Positions 38,700-51,800 of a stretch of 64,000 nt of DNA are shown here, piece after piece. Positions within the stretch are counted from its first letter, which is position 1. Each line of letters starts with the position of its first letter. Below the pieces are notes generated by a model. The model was not told where the DNA came from. It made no database searches and saw nothing but the letters and a program-made list of their open reading frames with translations. Source of the DNA: Pseudoscleropodium purum (taxonomy: Eukaryota > Streptophyta > Bryopsida > Hypnales > Brachytheciaceae); the NCBI GenBank assembly GCA_963969395.1, contig OZ017805.1, positions 2,976,001 through 3,040,000 of the forward strand, read 5' to 3'. A program made the position numbers and the translations under genes.

Positions 38700-40095
38700 A
38701 CCAAGAGTTTCCACAATGGTGCTTATGAACACATTAGGATTATCTAGAAACTTCCTTTTAGCTCATGCTTCTTTTTGCAAAAGTATTTTCCATCCTGGAT
38801 ATTAAAGAAGAAGACTTATATTGCCTAGCTAGAGAAAATGAAAGGCTTCAACATGTGTGGGAGCTTGTGCTGGAAGTTGACCATCAAAAAATCATCATCC
38901 ATCTCGAACATACATTGCATTACATCTATTGTCTATAGTCTTCATCCATTGGCATCAGAAAAGAACAATTGGTGTATGCGGTGGCCTGTAGTCAAGCTTC
39001 AATATGTCTTTTAGAACTTCGATGTAGTTCACTAATACATCCCTTGCATCGATGGTTGGTATTTCAAAAACTGAAGCTACTCTAGAATTGTATGTTCGAA
39101 AATAATGGGTATTTCCATCATCCATTCTAAAATGGCTACCAAACAGCTTCATTATGGTGTATCATGCTGCCTTTTGTAACGGTTTTCTAATCAATAGCAA
39201 CCAATCCCTGTCATCCAGGTTTGTCACATCCAATGGTAAGTTCTACACTACGTTTGGGAGCCAATCCTCAAATGTTGGAATAGTTGCATCTCATTGAACA
39301 TCGACCTTCCAATTCTTATACTTACTTCAAGAATGTAAACCTCTAACATATAGAACTCAAAACAAAGACCACTTCACCTAATACTTCAACAATAGTGGAA
39401 GGGGTTTAGAGCCTACATTGTCAATGGTTTGCTTTGGTCTAATACTCAGTTACAATTGAGCTGAGTCATTTCATAGTAATGTCCCTGATTCAATGATTGT
39501 GCGTGACTCACACTTGACTACACACCAACTCACACTTGACTTCGTAAATGCCTCTAACATCGAGTAATCCTGCGTTGCTCATCTTAGTTTTGTACTTTTT
39601 CTTTCATTGGAAGAGATAAAAAATCGTAATAAAAATAAGTTTCTGTGTGTCTAACAAACATATGCTCAGCAAACAGAGAAGGTAAAGGGTCCACTTACAA
39701 ATAGTTCTGCTACAAATAAGAGATGTTGGCCAAAACATATTAATGTGCCAAATCTCAAAGTATAGGAGTTAGCACATAGGGTCTTCCTCCGCCCTATAGC
39801 ACCTCTTTTTCATTGCCATACTCTTTGTTTGTATCATAGACATGCCTCTATATGAATTGAAAGCTCTATAGGTACTTAATTACAAATTCAATGCATTCGT
39901 TATTGAGGTATCCCTCAACCATACAAGCTTACATGATTCTTCAGTATTTTTGTGTATCATTCTATTGGATATATCCACCTTGCACTCACTAGACCACATA
40001 AGTCCAGCTCCTTGACCAAATGATATAGATGATGCATAGTGATGTTGAAGAATGAGGGTGGAAACTCCATCTCCAACAAGCCATATTCTCCGCAC
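38700..40095 (-). pseudogene. Second TNP2-type CACTA transposase remnant (DUF4218/DUF4216 part)
   Basis: On the minus strand the order is: a possible DUF4218 remnant (40095-39880); WLPNVV...NLPLDVTNLDDRDW (about 39.25 kb); then an open 65-codon stretch (39152-38955) with HFRMDDGNTHYFRTYNS, IPTIDARDVLVNYIEVL, then DILKLDYRPPHTPIVLF. This is the DUF4216 signature: D-x-x-VNY-GVL-DIL-LDYG, then PIVLF-C-W. It continues as DDDFLMVNFQHKLPHM, then PFIFSS and VFFF (about 38.85 kb). Known copies have +DxxGFxxVNFxxKLP and PFIFxSQxxQVFF at this place. Several stops and frame changes are present. It differs in sequence from the TNP2 in CACTA-1, so it comes from another lineage. No CACTA termini were found around it. 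Confidence 0.65.
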
Positions 40096-40679
40096 ATCAA
40101 CTTCTAGTGAAGAAAAATTAGTGGGATTGTATGTTTTAGTATAGATTCTTTGAAAAAACTTTACTCATCTTCATGACAACCATCTTGAGCAGAGTTGTCA
40201 TAGTGGACGGGTGAAACACTTGTTTGTTTGTCCAATTTGTCCGTTTGGTAGAGGTGCCGCCTATCTAATATAGTCAACATGTAGTTGACTATTTATGAAG
40301 GTCAAATAAGCTACTGTGGACTTACTTTAATGACACTTGGCTGCCAATTCAGAGTTTGGGTGAGGATGCAAAGTTGAGGTACAAATGTAGAATCAAGTGT
40401 GGATGCAACTTGAGGCTAGGCGCGGACACTAGGATAGGTGTAGACACAAGTCGAGGCAAGGCGCGCATACATAGGTAAGGTCTCAAAGGCAGGAACGCAA
40501 ATTTATTTTTCATTTTGTGATTGTAATTTGAGGAATTATGAGGTCTATTGTACCCTGTTGGAAAGGCTTTAAAACATTTTTCCAATGATATATTTTATGC
40601 CCTTTAATCTCTTAACATTGTCATCAAAAATTAAAAAAGAAATTTCCTTATACAATAAAATATATAGGAACAACTAAGG

Positions 40680-41500
40680 ACATAGTGGCAAGAATGTAGG
40701 CGTGGGAGTAGAAGCTTGGACCTGCTTAAGTCCATGTCTAGCCAATTAAAATCCACGCCTAATCTATTTAAGTCTGCACCCATCCTACTTAAGCTTGTGC
40801 CCAATCCATTAGTGTCTATGCCCACCCTTTTTAAGTTCACGTCCAAACATTCTTAAGTCCGCGCCCAACCTATTAGCGTCTATGTCCAAACATACTTAAA
40901 TCCTTGCCTAGACACAATTGAATCTTTACTTTGTTACTATGTTCCCTTCCAATCCAACAAGGTCCACGCCCTTACGTTTGTGTCCAAGTGTATTAAAATC
41001 ATGGTTTAAGAAGAGAACTTTGAGCCTTTGAGTCCACATCTTTGCATATGCAACCAAGAGTCCTAAAATCTCATGAGTTTAGAAATCAACTCAAAGCCTT
41101 TAAGTACATGCCTTTGCATCCAAGCCCAAGTGTCATAAAATCTTATAGTTCTCTAAATCAACTTAGAGCCTTTAAGTCTACATTTTTGGTTCCGAGCCCA
41201 AGAGTCCTATAGTCTCATGGTGTGAGGATTGAACTTAGAGCCCTTGCCTTCATGCCCACGTGTCACCGGTCCATCCTTACGTTTATACCTATACATCCAT
41301 GATGTTCAAGGGGTAGATTAAGTCCACACTTAGCCCATTAGTGTTTGCACCTGACCTGCTTAAGTCCACGCCCAAGCATTTTTAAGTCCCCACCTAGTTT
41401 ATTAGTGTCCCTACCCAACATGCTTTAAGTCCCCGCCTAGACCTTGAAAGTTCCTGCCTGAACATGACTGAATCCATACCTTTAGTATGGAAGTCCCCTA
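40680..41500. repeat. Degenerate GC-core minisatellite (GTCC-x-CGCC units)
   Basis: Phrases such as TTAAGTCCACGCCCA, TTAGTGTCTATGCCCA and TTAAGTCCCCGCCTA recur roughly every 25-35 bp. Read on minus around 40846-40631 they give a peptide-like pattern of L-x-R-x-G-x-D-L-N, confirming regular spacing. A related patch at 42960-43165 has GTCTATGCCC-like units. Confidence 0.65.
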
Positions 41501-41837
41501 AATCCACTTTAGTTTCCATCTAGATTTGTTTAAGTCATTTGTAGCTTGTATGATTCAATTAAATCCCCACTCCATTCAAGCATCTTGGCTAGGACCTTAC
41601 AATTGTCATCAATGGTTTTTAAAGTGATTTTAAAGCCCTTATTTTTAGGTCTCAACATTTGTACCCAAACAATAAGCCATCTAGAAGTGCACAAAGGTTT
41701 CCTATTCAACAATGAAATCAATAAAATATTATAGTCTTTTCCAAAACTGCTTTATTCGTAATTGTAACTCCAAATCCTAAACCGTATACCTTAAAATTCC
41801 AAACCATAAAAACCCTAAAATCCCTAAAATCCTTAAA

Positions 41838-42745
41838 ACTTTTTTTCTATTTAAATAATTAAATTAGTGTATGATTGTAAAAAAATGAGCTTTGTTTGAG
41901 AAGGAAAATAAATAAATGGTTGAATGGTCCTACAATTAATTCCCTTTTTCCTATTTAAGCAATTAAATATTTAAATTAGCTCATGCTTGTAAAGAAATTA
42001 CCTTTGGTTGTAAAGGAAAATAAATAAATGGTTGAATAGTCCCACAATTAATCCCTTCTTTCCTATTTAAACAATTAAACTAGTGTATGCTTGTAAAGAA
42101 AGTACCTTTTGTTGTGAAGGAAAATAAATAAATGGTTGAATGGACCCACAAATAATCCTTTCTTTCCTATGTAAACAATTAAATTGAGGTGAGCTTGTAG
42201 AAAAATTACTTTTGGTTGTAAAGGAAAATAAATAAATGGTTAAAGTGCCTCCTTCCTAATCCATGTATCCAATTCAATAGTTAACTTGGAAAATCTTTAT
42301 TAGAAAATTAAATTTTTTATTTGGAAATAACCTCATGTTCTAAAGGAAAAACAAATAACTTGTTCAAGTGCCTCCCTCTTGATGCCTTGTATACAATTTA
42401 ACAATGAAATTGATAAAAGCTTGTTAGAAAATAATCCCAAGCTACTTGATAGGAAAAAAATTATGGTTGATGTGACTCCTTCCTAATTCCTCATGCTGAG
42501 TTCAACAATTAATTTGGCAAATTTTTTTTAGAAAATGACTTGGAGCTCCTAAAAAAATTGGTTCGATTGCCTCATTTTTAATCCCTTAGGTCTAGTTTAA
42601 CAATGCATTTGACAAATCTTTGTTAAAAAATAACCTCACAAGTTCTAGAGGAAAAAAACTAATTATTCAAAGGCCTCTCTTCTAATCCACCTTATCCAAT
42701 TTGGCAATTAAATTAGCAAATCCTTGAGAAGAAATAATTCAATCT
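41838..42745. repeat. Tandem array of about eight 105-bp units
   Basis: Each unit contains CCTATTTAA-CAATTAAA, then GCTTGTAAAGAAA, GGAAAATAAATAAATGGTT and a CC/TTCTT junction. Unit starts lie near 41842, 41950, 42062, 42167, 42260, 42384, 42488, 42583 and 42683. The first four copies are close to each other; the later ones are increasingly diverged. No coding function is visible. Confidence 0.75.
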
Positions 42746-43924
42746 ATTTTAGGCTATAAGAATGTAAATTTTTTCTTCAACTTATTTACAAACTGTATGA
42801 CATCAAATTTTTAATGTGGCTAATTAACATTTAAGTATGTGATGATTTGAAAGCAATGCAGATATGAGCTACCAACAATAAAATGTAAGTTATTTTGAAT
42901 GGGAAGGAAGAATCCTATGCCAAATTCAATGTGAGAAGCCTAAGTAAGTCCTAGATCTACTTTGAAGTTTTCTGTTTTTGCCCCTCCCAATAGAGTCCCC
43001 GCCCTAACTAGACAATGTCCTAAATGTGACCAATTAGCATCTCCACCCTAACCGATCAGTGTCCACACCCTAACTGAATAGTGTCTATGCCCTGACTCAT
43101 CAATGTTTGCCTCTTCACTGTATAGTATTCGTGCCCTAATTGAATAGTGTTCGCACCCAAATTCCAACGTGGACTACTATGTCACATAATAAATGTAACT
43201 CATGGTAACTCTTCTTTTACTTGACAAAATTTGAAGCCCCAAATTCTAAAAGTCGTCCGACAAACCATACGTCTAGTTTGAACCATTTGCCCACCCGTCT
43301 GTCTCGTTCAATGACCCAAACTCGCCTAATGTGACAACCCTGATGGTCTGATCCTAGGACCTGGTTCAATCAAACTTCTCAAAGCCAATGGTAATATCTA
43401 CTACATTAAGACCTGATAATTATGAGACTTCAATCCACCTAAGTTTTTCTTATGTAAGTGCTTGCCCAAGTCAAAGGAATAGCTTGTTGGCATCTTCAAA
43501 GACTCTATGCACGTCAGAAATACTTCTAGCTCTGTATCCTTCAATACGTATGGTGTTGCAAGTTTCACCATTTTTGTTGAATTCCTCAAGTGCGGAATTA
43601 GCCTAGATGCAATTGTATATTTTGCCTTTGTAAATCTTGCCTCACTTTCATAGTATCTTTCTTGCTAGTGATGGTTTTCAAAAAGATTTTTGCCAAGTTC
43701 ATTTCACAATGCATGACATCCAATGTATAACGAATAAGTAAATTTTGCATGTACAAATTTCACACTACAAGGGTTAAAATGGTAAGTGTTTTCTGTGTTG
43801 GAGTAATCAATAACTATAATTCCATTGAATAACTACAACACAATTGCAAAATGATTGCTTACCAATCAATCCCGAGTTTCACATGAGTCACTATTGACTT
43901 GCTTGCGTTTGCCGTACAACTGAG

Positions 43925-44150
43925 CAAGGTTGACAAATCGGAATGTTTGCCCCAAATTCATGTCCCTGCTCCGGACATCTAGACATTTGTCCGCAAAGAC
44001 TCCAACAGACACAATGTCCTTCACGTCATTGGAAGGCAATCGGGGCGGTCGATGTAGACAAAATTAGGGTGATGAATAGGGCAGATGGACGTCGATGGAT
44101 GGTCCTCAATGGACGAGGCTGACGGGGTTTTTTAATGAGTTAGGTGGGCG
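43925..44150. mobile_element. hAT-type terminus (left-type end) with GC-rich subterminal DNA
   Basis: CAAGGTTGACAAATCGGAAT, then TTTGCCCCAAA and CTCCGGACAT parallel, base for base with changes, the left half of the MITE at 55049 (CAGGGTTGACGAATCTCAAC, CTGCCCCAAAA, TTCCGGACG). The body would extend to the right, over the hAT transposase gene. The preceding 8 bases are CAACTGAG; no matching right end with the same 8 bases was found. Confidence 0.55.
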
Positions 44151-44653
44151 GTTTAGGGATTTGGATGTTAGTGTTACCAATGTTTTTACTAAAAACTACT
44201 TGTGGTCATTTGAACTTAGGTTTTTATTTTTCTTATATTGCAATTGTCATTGAAAGGGATGGATTCTACAACAAAACAATGACATATACACAAAAGCCAT
44301 CAACATTGCAATATATTAGTACATCATGCACCATTTAAAAAAGGAAACACATAATCCATTTTTTATTCTTTTGTAGGATTTCACTTGATTTTTGAAACAA
44401 AATCACCCTAAAACCCTAATAGGTTAAGGGGATTTATATCATCATAAAACAAACTATTTTTGTAATGAAATAATTAAACAATCCATTGTCATTATGTGCT
44501 CAATATATCATGAGTAACTAAACACTCAAACACTTAAGCTTACATCTCTTCAATTCCTATGGATGCCAATCAACATCTCTTTTTACCTCAACCTCGCTTT
44601 ACTCTTCTCTAGCTCTTCGTTCAAAGTCTTCATTGTCGGAGTCATCTTCCATA

Positions 44654-47390
44654 TCATCTTAATAAAAAATTGTTGTCTTTTTCAAGCCTTCCTTCAAAGT
44701 AGGTGATTTCCCTTCTTTTGAATCTATTTTTTCCTTTTTTCGTTTTATCCTTTGTAAGAAATAGGAGGGACTTTTCTAATAGGGATTTTTTTTTTCTGTT
44801 TGAAAAAGCAATGACATCCTCATCAAGGGGATTCTTTTTCTTCACTAGAAAGATAGCAAAAGGCTGCATCTCTCTTTTAATTTTCTCCTTACTCAATTCT
44901 TGAACAACGAGTTTTGGTTTAGGGTCAAGTTGTCTATGAACGGTTATCTCCACTTTGACTTTCTTCAAAATTTGCGGACTACAATTTGTTAATTTGATGG
45001 ATTCTCATGTTACTACTTTTACTAAACATCGAGTACACATAAATTCCAATGTCTCATCAGTATTTGTATCAATTAGGACTCTAGGTGATGACACCACTTT
45101 CCGTAGATAAATGCCTAGAGAACTTTCTTTTGAAATGTTCATTAGGCGTTTTTCATACCCAAAGCTTTTGGAACCATCCAATTCTATGCTAGTGGGCTTC
45201 AACAATGTTGATGAAAGAGCACTAAATCTCAGTACTTGAAAAATTGACTTCATTGGCTTTTTTCCTTTATCACTCTCCAAAAGAATTGACTTCGTGGACA
45301 CCATCCCTATTGAACGACTATTCTTCTATACTTCAATATTTGATTCACCCTTATTGTCACTATTGTTGCCCACATCCTTTTGGACGTCTACCTCAGTGAC
45401 CTCACATCCTCCCTCGTTATTTTAGTCAACATTTCTTTGCATCATCTCCAATGCCACGGATGGAGACTTCGAAATTAGAACCACTTCATTTGTTCCATCA
45501 TTGCCAATTATAATCTTATTTGGCTCCACTTCTTTGGCATTAGCGGCTTCTTCTTTCAATACAACGTTTTGGCTACTCATGTATCCAGTTTCATTGCAAT
45601 ATGTAGCTATCGAAGGGGAATTTTTATTTGCCCCTCCATTGTCCTCATTTTCAATAAAGGCATATGTATTGTTCAAATTGTTTTGAACGTCAACATTGCA
45701 GTGATTATAGTTATGATACATATCATTGCCTTGATTGTGCATGTCTTCTATAGTGCCTTCATCATTCAACGGAGGCGTATAATATAAGTCATCTTCATCA
45801 TCCTCGTCCCTTTCATCATCCTTGTCATCATCGTCTTCCAATGTCGGCCTATCCAAATCCTTTGACTCCACATTATTGTGGTACCACTTCTTTTCATTTT
45901 TTTCCTTCCACGCGGCTAAAACTTTGGAATTGGTATATACATACACTAAATTCACTACTCTCTCTGGCTTCAACTTATTTCAGGATTTGTTGTGAACGAA
46001 AGAATAGTTACTCCAATTTTGTTCACATAAAGATGATGACACCGATTGGGCCAATATCCTCTTTGCTAATGGAGCTATAAGCTTGCCACATGCATCCTCG
46101 AAATCCCACCAAGCATGTGTGGACAACATTTGTTCTCCTGAATTCAACATTATGTAAAATGGAGGTTCTTCATATTAAAAAGCCATGAATTATCGGACCA
46201 CTACTGTATTGTCATCTCGTTTACATATTCTCTCCAAAACACATTTGCATGCCGACATTGCATTTACATCGTTAGCTAGTTCTTTGTCGTGAAGAAGATA
46301 TGGATTCAAAAGAGTTGTGGCAGAATGTAGATCATTCTTCACCATTTCCTTTCATTGGTTAAAGGACTATTCCAATGGAATTGCAAGCCTCTTACACAAA
46401 TTATAAGGTGGGCTTCGTAATGTGTATACATGCTTCTATAACTTCCTCATGATATGCAACACCTTCCCCATGTATAGCGACTTTGAATCCAAATCACGTA
46501 GTACACACACAATTGGTTCAACCATTGCTACGAAATTGATGGAACAATTCCAAAAATAGTCATTCTTGACAATAGTCTTCACTCCTTCGGCAATGGTTCT
46601 AGGTTTGATTTTGCTACCACATTTGTTCTTGAGCGTACTTATGTATTCCGTCCATAGGAGGTCCACCACCATTTGTTCCAATGCTCTTCTTAATTTTGTC
46701 AAGTGGTCCATCATGATGAATTTTGAGGCAAATCTTGTATCTTCCGACATTAATAGACTAAAATTTGGTGAATACTTCTGTAATAGAGCAAGTGGCATAT
46801 GTCTCTTCCTAATAAATTTTTCTACAACATGGCCACAGTCCAATTTTTTTGCAATCTATATTTGTACTACCGAATCCTTCAACAACGAATTCAATGTGTA
46901 CACCACACACCCTTGGTAAAAAATATGAGGGTATTCAAAAGATATCAAAGTCCATGCTTGCAGATTTATTGGAGTGTTATTTGTAGTTATCTACATCATG
47001 TTCTTGAGACCCACTTGTTCTATGAATTTTTCCAACATAGCTGCCAAATACTTCCTATTCTTTTTACAACCATTTGTATCCTATAATCCAAGAAATTCCT
47101 CACCCGCAGAAGATACAAGCATGGCATTGATCAAAGGCCAATTTGTCACCAAGCTCCATCCATCAATAGACAATGTTGCTCCAAATTTCTGAATGCTATC
47201 TTCGATTTTAATATTCAACTATGTTTGAATGCTTGTCTTTGCCTTGTTCAATAGTTTATACTGAAGGTCTTAGTATGATGGGGGGGTGTAGGGCCTACTG
47301 AACTCAACCATTTTCTTCACTACTTCATTAAAAGCTAGATTTCAAGCTATGGAAAATGGTATATTTGTTGCATAAAAAAAAAATTCACCT
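44654..47390 (-). pseudogene. hAT transposase (DUF659 and hAT dimerisation domain) with a long charged tail, decayed
   Basis: Minus strand, start region about 47390. DUF659 blocks: FFYATNIPFSIA, IEDSIQKFGATLSIDGWSL, a TTNNTPINLQAW block and VVYTLNSLLKDSV. The middle (46843-46436) reads SEDTRFASKFIM, RRALEQMVVD, then DYFWNCSINFVAMVEPIV and a DLDSKSLYMGKVL block. The C-terminal dimerisation domain (about 46.11-45.96 kb) reads LAKRILAQSVSSSLCEQNWS, then FVHNK and LVYVYTNSKVL. After it a Glu/Asp-rich stretch (DDDDKDDERDEDDEDD) and a Lys-rich part prolong the frame to 44654. From 46843 to 44654 one frame holds without frameshift, but about nine stops interrupt it, most explained by C-to-T or G-to-A change of Arg, Gln or Trp codons. 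N-terminal zinc finger not identified. The intact enzyme would bind and cut hAT ends. Confidence 0.8.
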
Positions 47391-47399
47391 ACACTGAAT

Positions 47400-48885
47400 T
47401 CTATTTGCATTTATGACCTTCAAATCCATTCACTAAGCTACCTTATCTATGAGGCCTAGAATTTGATGCCCTTAGGGTTTCATGATCACTAGAGGCTTCT
47501 GTGGTGAAAGTTACTTCTCCTCCCTATACATATGATTTCTTTCGATGCTGCACATGAGTTTTAGTATGTAGATTGCAATATATCCCTTTTGATCGAAAAT
47601 TCTTAGGGGTCTATAGGTGTAGGATTGCCACATTGTTGATTACAACACATTTTGGAAAAACTCCTTCGTAACGAAGAAATGCAGCTCAAACTTCCGTTGT
47701 CAATTGTGGACAAAGACTTATTTTTGTATCATATATACCTGTGTGGTCGGGATACCCTAAGTGTCTCAACATATGACCGGACCTCTTGGCCTACATCGCC
47801 TTATAAGCTCTATACTCTACTTTACTTGGTTTTGGCACACTATACCAAAGAGAGGAATCCTTGGCTGATGTACCTACTATAGTGACAAGTTTACTATTTA
47901 ATTCAATTTAAAACAAAAAAAAGATTCAAAGCAAATCCACAATGTTCACAATATCAATAAAATTGCCTACACAAAGCCTTCCAAATCAAGGCCTCCCCAT
48001 CCACCAAACTATGCATTACCAACTAAGGGACACAAAAAATTGCAACTCCTAACCTTTGGAAATCTTAGAGTTCAATTTCTCAAGAGTGATTACAAATGCT
48101 TCTCTTTTTACACTTATAGTCTCTAAAAAAGTTTTGACCGTTGATTTAGGATTCAAATTAAAAAACTCCAAATTAACAACTACCTCAATGGCATGGAAAT
48201 TGCGGATGGGGCAAACGGCAATTTAGGCGAGGTGGATGCCGCGGTTGTTGCAGATAGTATCATAGTAAGTAGGCACAACGGACGAGGTGGACGATAGACT
48301 TCACTTATAGCTTTATATACTACTTGACATGATTAGGTAATTTACAAGACACATAATAACAAATAAATGCGTGCATGTATAAATAAATAAAGATTTACAT
48401 ATAAAGACATTTTTTAAACAAATCAAAATATGTCATTTTTATATATAAATATATATGCGTATGCAAAGTACATCAAAACATACATTCAATATAATCACTT
48501 CATACTATTTGATCCTTTTAAGATCTAAATACTTTAGATTATTTTTTTTTAACTAATCAAAGAACCACTGCATTAAGAAAGAAACTATTTTATCATCATA
48601 GAATCAAAGTTCACCTCAAATCTTATTTTCCACAGGAATCAATACTACCTTCTCCTGAAACATGAGAAAAACCTTTTTTACCGAAGAGTTAAGCACTTCT
48701 TTGATGAGTTTGGCATTGCTTGCTTGGATGGACTATTGGCCTTTCAGATTCAACTTCTATGTCCACCTTATAAAATTTCCATTCAGTTTCAAGAGAGAAA
48801 TCATCCTTGTCTTCAAGCTTTCTTATCTATTTTCTCTTTGGTGATAAATTGACATTATTTGCCTTCAAGGCTTTCAAGTTACCAT
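47400..48885. other. No certain gene; includes GC-rich patch at 48180-48300
   Basis: Upstream of the hAT transposase. A GC-rich stretch with GCGGATGGGG, GGCGAGGTGGATGCCGCGG and CGGACGAGGTGGACG repeats the GGCGGAC/GGACG theme of the arrays elsewhere in the right part. Between 48.6 and 48.85 kb the minus strand may carry the last codons of the RING-like gene. Confidence 0.45.
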
Positions 48886-48889
48886 CTAC

Positions 48890-51800
48890 TTAATCTATCA
48901 TCGCTTGAACTATTTCATCATCTTCCTTGCTATGCCATGCAATGAGGCAGTCTCCATCCAATAGGAAGGCCTTCCATTGTCCTATAATCTCACCAATCCG
49001 TCTATCAAATACCACTGCCACTTCTACAGATGAATGTTTTGTGTTTTTTGTCCATATGTGTCGACGAGAGCACAAACCTTTGTAACTTTTTCTAACTTCA
49101 ACAATAAGAAAGCCCTACCTACCAAAATATGATCATATGCTCCATACTGTTCATTGAACTCTTCTCCATGCTCCACCTCCACTCAACTACCATTTGGCCC
49201 TTTCACCACTTCCTTTTCTGAAAAACAAAATAACTTTTTGTGTTGCACTATCTAATGTCCCTCCATGTTGTGACAAAACAATTCACAGGTTGCATCATCT
49301 ACGATACCTCGAGCCCGCAATTGCACCTCTCTATTTTGAATCATTCACATGTCAAGATCCATTGATTGCTGCGATTGCTTGTGTAATCTATGCCTCCGTT
49401 CATTTGAATCCTACATGAGGGGCTTTCTCCAATGCAAGTAACTTTGGAACTTGAATGGCCCTTGATCAAATAGAAGGTTCCAACGATTGTATTCATGGTT
49501 GAGGGGCATAGCTTCTAAGATCCCAAAATTTTTATAGAACCTAGAACTGAATGGAGAACAATACTCAACATAGATAGAATGAATGAGTGATGCTTTCACT
49601 ATGCAAGTGATATGGAAAGTGTAGCAACATTGATCCATAGTTACGGCACCTTTAGGTCCAAAAGGGCCTTGACAAAGGCTACAAGAACCCTCCAAGATTT
49701 CTAGAGCTCGATCACAAGTATATACTACTATCTTGTCTTTCTCCTTGATATGTGTTGAAAGTGTATTGTGAGAGATCCATCCTTCCTCTACTTCCAAGGC
49801 CCAATGGATGTATATACCTCAGTCCTTTTTGATGTGGTTCTACCGTTCAAACATGGCATCTATGTCTCCCTAACATGTAATCTTAGTATATCCCTTATAT
49901 GGATATTGATTGAATATAGTCTTGAACCAATTCAAAGAGCTTTCAATAGCATCGTAGTTTTCAATCGACTCCATCGCCAATTTTTGAAGACTTGCCATTG
50001 CTCAGGATACTTCAAAGGGTTTGTCTTAGAATTTTTGTATCCATGCTAACCATCGAGATTCCAAGCCACTAGTTGGCATAAATTTCTCTAAATCCAAGCA
50101 CCATTGCAATCAATTCAACTCCGATTCAACTCCAATTCAACACAAACCCTTGTTTCAATTGCCTCCTCCAATTTATGCTCTAACTTTTCAAACTTTCAGC
50201 CTTTGGTTTGTGTAGAGGCATTCAAGCAAGTTGATGTAGCCTTTGCCATGGATGTTTGTGTTGTCGCTTGCAATCTACTCATGTCATGGCCTTCTTCAAC
50301 ATTGATTATATCAAGCTTGTCAGTTGCTTCGGCCTTATAAAAAAAAAAAGAGCTTGTCTTCACTCTCTTCACTTTCTTCTAGTACAATCACAAGTGTGAT
50401 TGCAACATCGCTTGGAGGTAGTTTTCAATTTAGCAATAAGCCTCTGCATCCTCTTTGACTCTTGCGTTTGCCTCAACGATAGTTGATTTAAATGCTCTAC
50501 ATCAACTTCTGAAGTTGCCAGTTTTTGTTTCAAGTCTTCACACTTTTCGTAGAATTGTTTGATTCTTGCTTTGTATTTTAGCAACAAGAAAATGTAAGAT
50601 TCTCTTTCTTTGAAAAGTGGTACAAAAGTCTTTGTGAGATTCTAGAATGCTAAAGCACCCTTCAACATGTGTAGTACAATTTCGCTACATTCCTTAGCTA
50701 AATTTAAAAAGTGTAGAGAATACGAAGCTAAAAATTCAGTTGAAGTTGTCAATCGAAAAGTTGTATCCATTACATGTCCAACATTGGTGTTATGGATGGA
50801 TGAACTTGTAGTACCAAATTCATGAGAGACAATTGATCCGCCTATTTTATCATGAAATTTAGCGAACTAAACCAAGAGCTTCAAAAGAGCTTCCAATTGC
50901 TTTGGATCGGACATGCCACACAAAATCTTAAGTTTGGAACTCGCCAAACACGTTGTATACAGAAATTCCTTAAGACTATCTCTACAATTAGCATTTAGTA
51001 TTAAGAATATGTTGTCCATCTACACTCCCTTTCCATGAGGCATATGCATTTCTTCTTCTTGTAAACTTAATAATGGATTGGACTCCTTTGCCCTATCTAT
51101 AAGACTATCAATTGTAACATTAGCCTTAGCCAATTTCTCCATGGTACATCTTTAGTTTTCAAAGTTTCCCCACATTTTATGCAAAGACTAACTTTGTTTG
51201 CAGCATTGATTTATATTAGTGCAAGAACATTTGGTGTAGATATCAAACACTTTGGAGTAGTTAAAAAGACATCACCTTCCTGCCCCTCCACACCTTTTGA
51301 GGAGCTTTTGTTGATTGCTTTCGGTGGAGATTATACGAAACGTAATTATTTAGCATCTACTGCATTCTCCAAAATATCCATTTTAACCTTTATAATAATT
51401 TTTAATACTTTTTTCATTTCTCCTTCTAAATTATATAAATTAGGAATATCTTTTTGATTGGCTTCAAGCAAAAGTGGGCAAATAGTTGTTGTTGGATATA
51501 TGCTCCAATCCACCTTGTAGCCCAATATAAGTTTGGCATAAAGCATAAATGCCATGCTATAATTAATATAGCCCTTACTCCTTGGCTTATTTGCAAATAG
51601 GGCATGCCACACCTCAGGGCACCGATGGACAAAATGTTTGTAGTTGCAAGTCCATGACTTATAACAAAAATCCTGTATATGATTCTTGTGTGCGTCTCGA
51701 GGACACAACTTGTCAATGTAGTACATTTTGACATACTTCCTGCACATTCTTGATGTCCAATACTCAACTTCTTCCTTCTCCCAACCGCTCCCCACTTTGA

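Larger units (their letters stand above)
40190..43342. mobile_element. Candidate hAT-type element filled with tandem repeats
   Basis: The left end CAGAGTTGTCATAGTGGACG and the right end read inverted, CAGGGTTGTCACATTAGGCG, agree over most of 20 bases, and both resemble the CAGGGTTGAC end of the MITE at 55049. GTCCG/GACGGGT motifs follow each end. Candidate 8-bp duplications (40182-40189 ATCTTGAG; 43343-43350 ATGGTCTG) match at only 4 positions, so the pairing is not proven. No transposase is inside; the body is minisatellite and a 105-bp array. Confidence 0.4.

Noticed and set aside
40631..40846. Minus-strand frame with Leu-Gly-Asp repeats as a leucine-rich protein
   Set aside because: It mirrors the minisatellite period and has no family signature.
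44703..44903. Phe/Leu-rich plus-strand frame as a membrane protein
   Set aside because: It is the antisense shadow of the Lys-rich tail of the hAT transposase.
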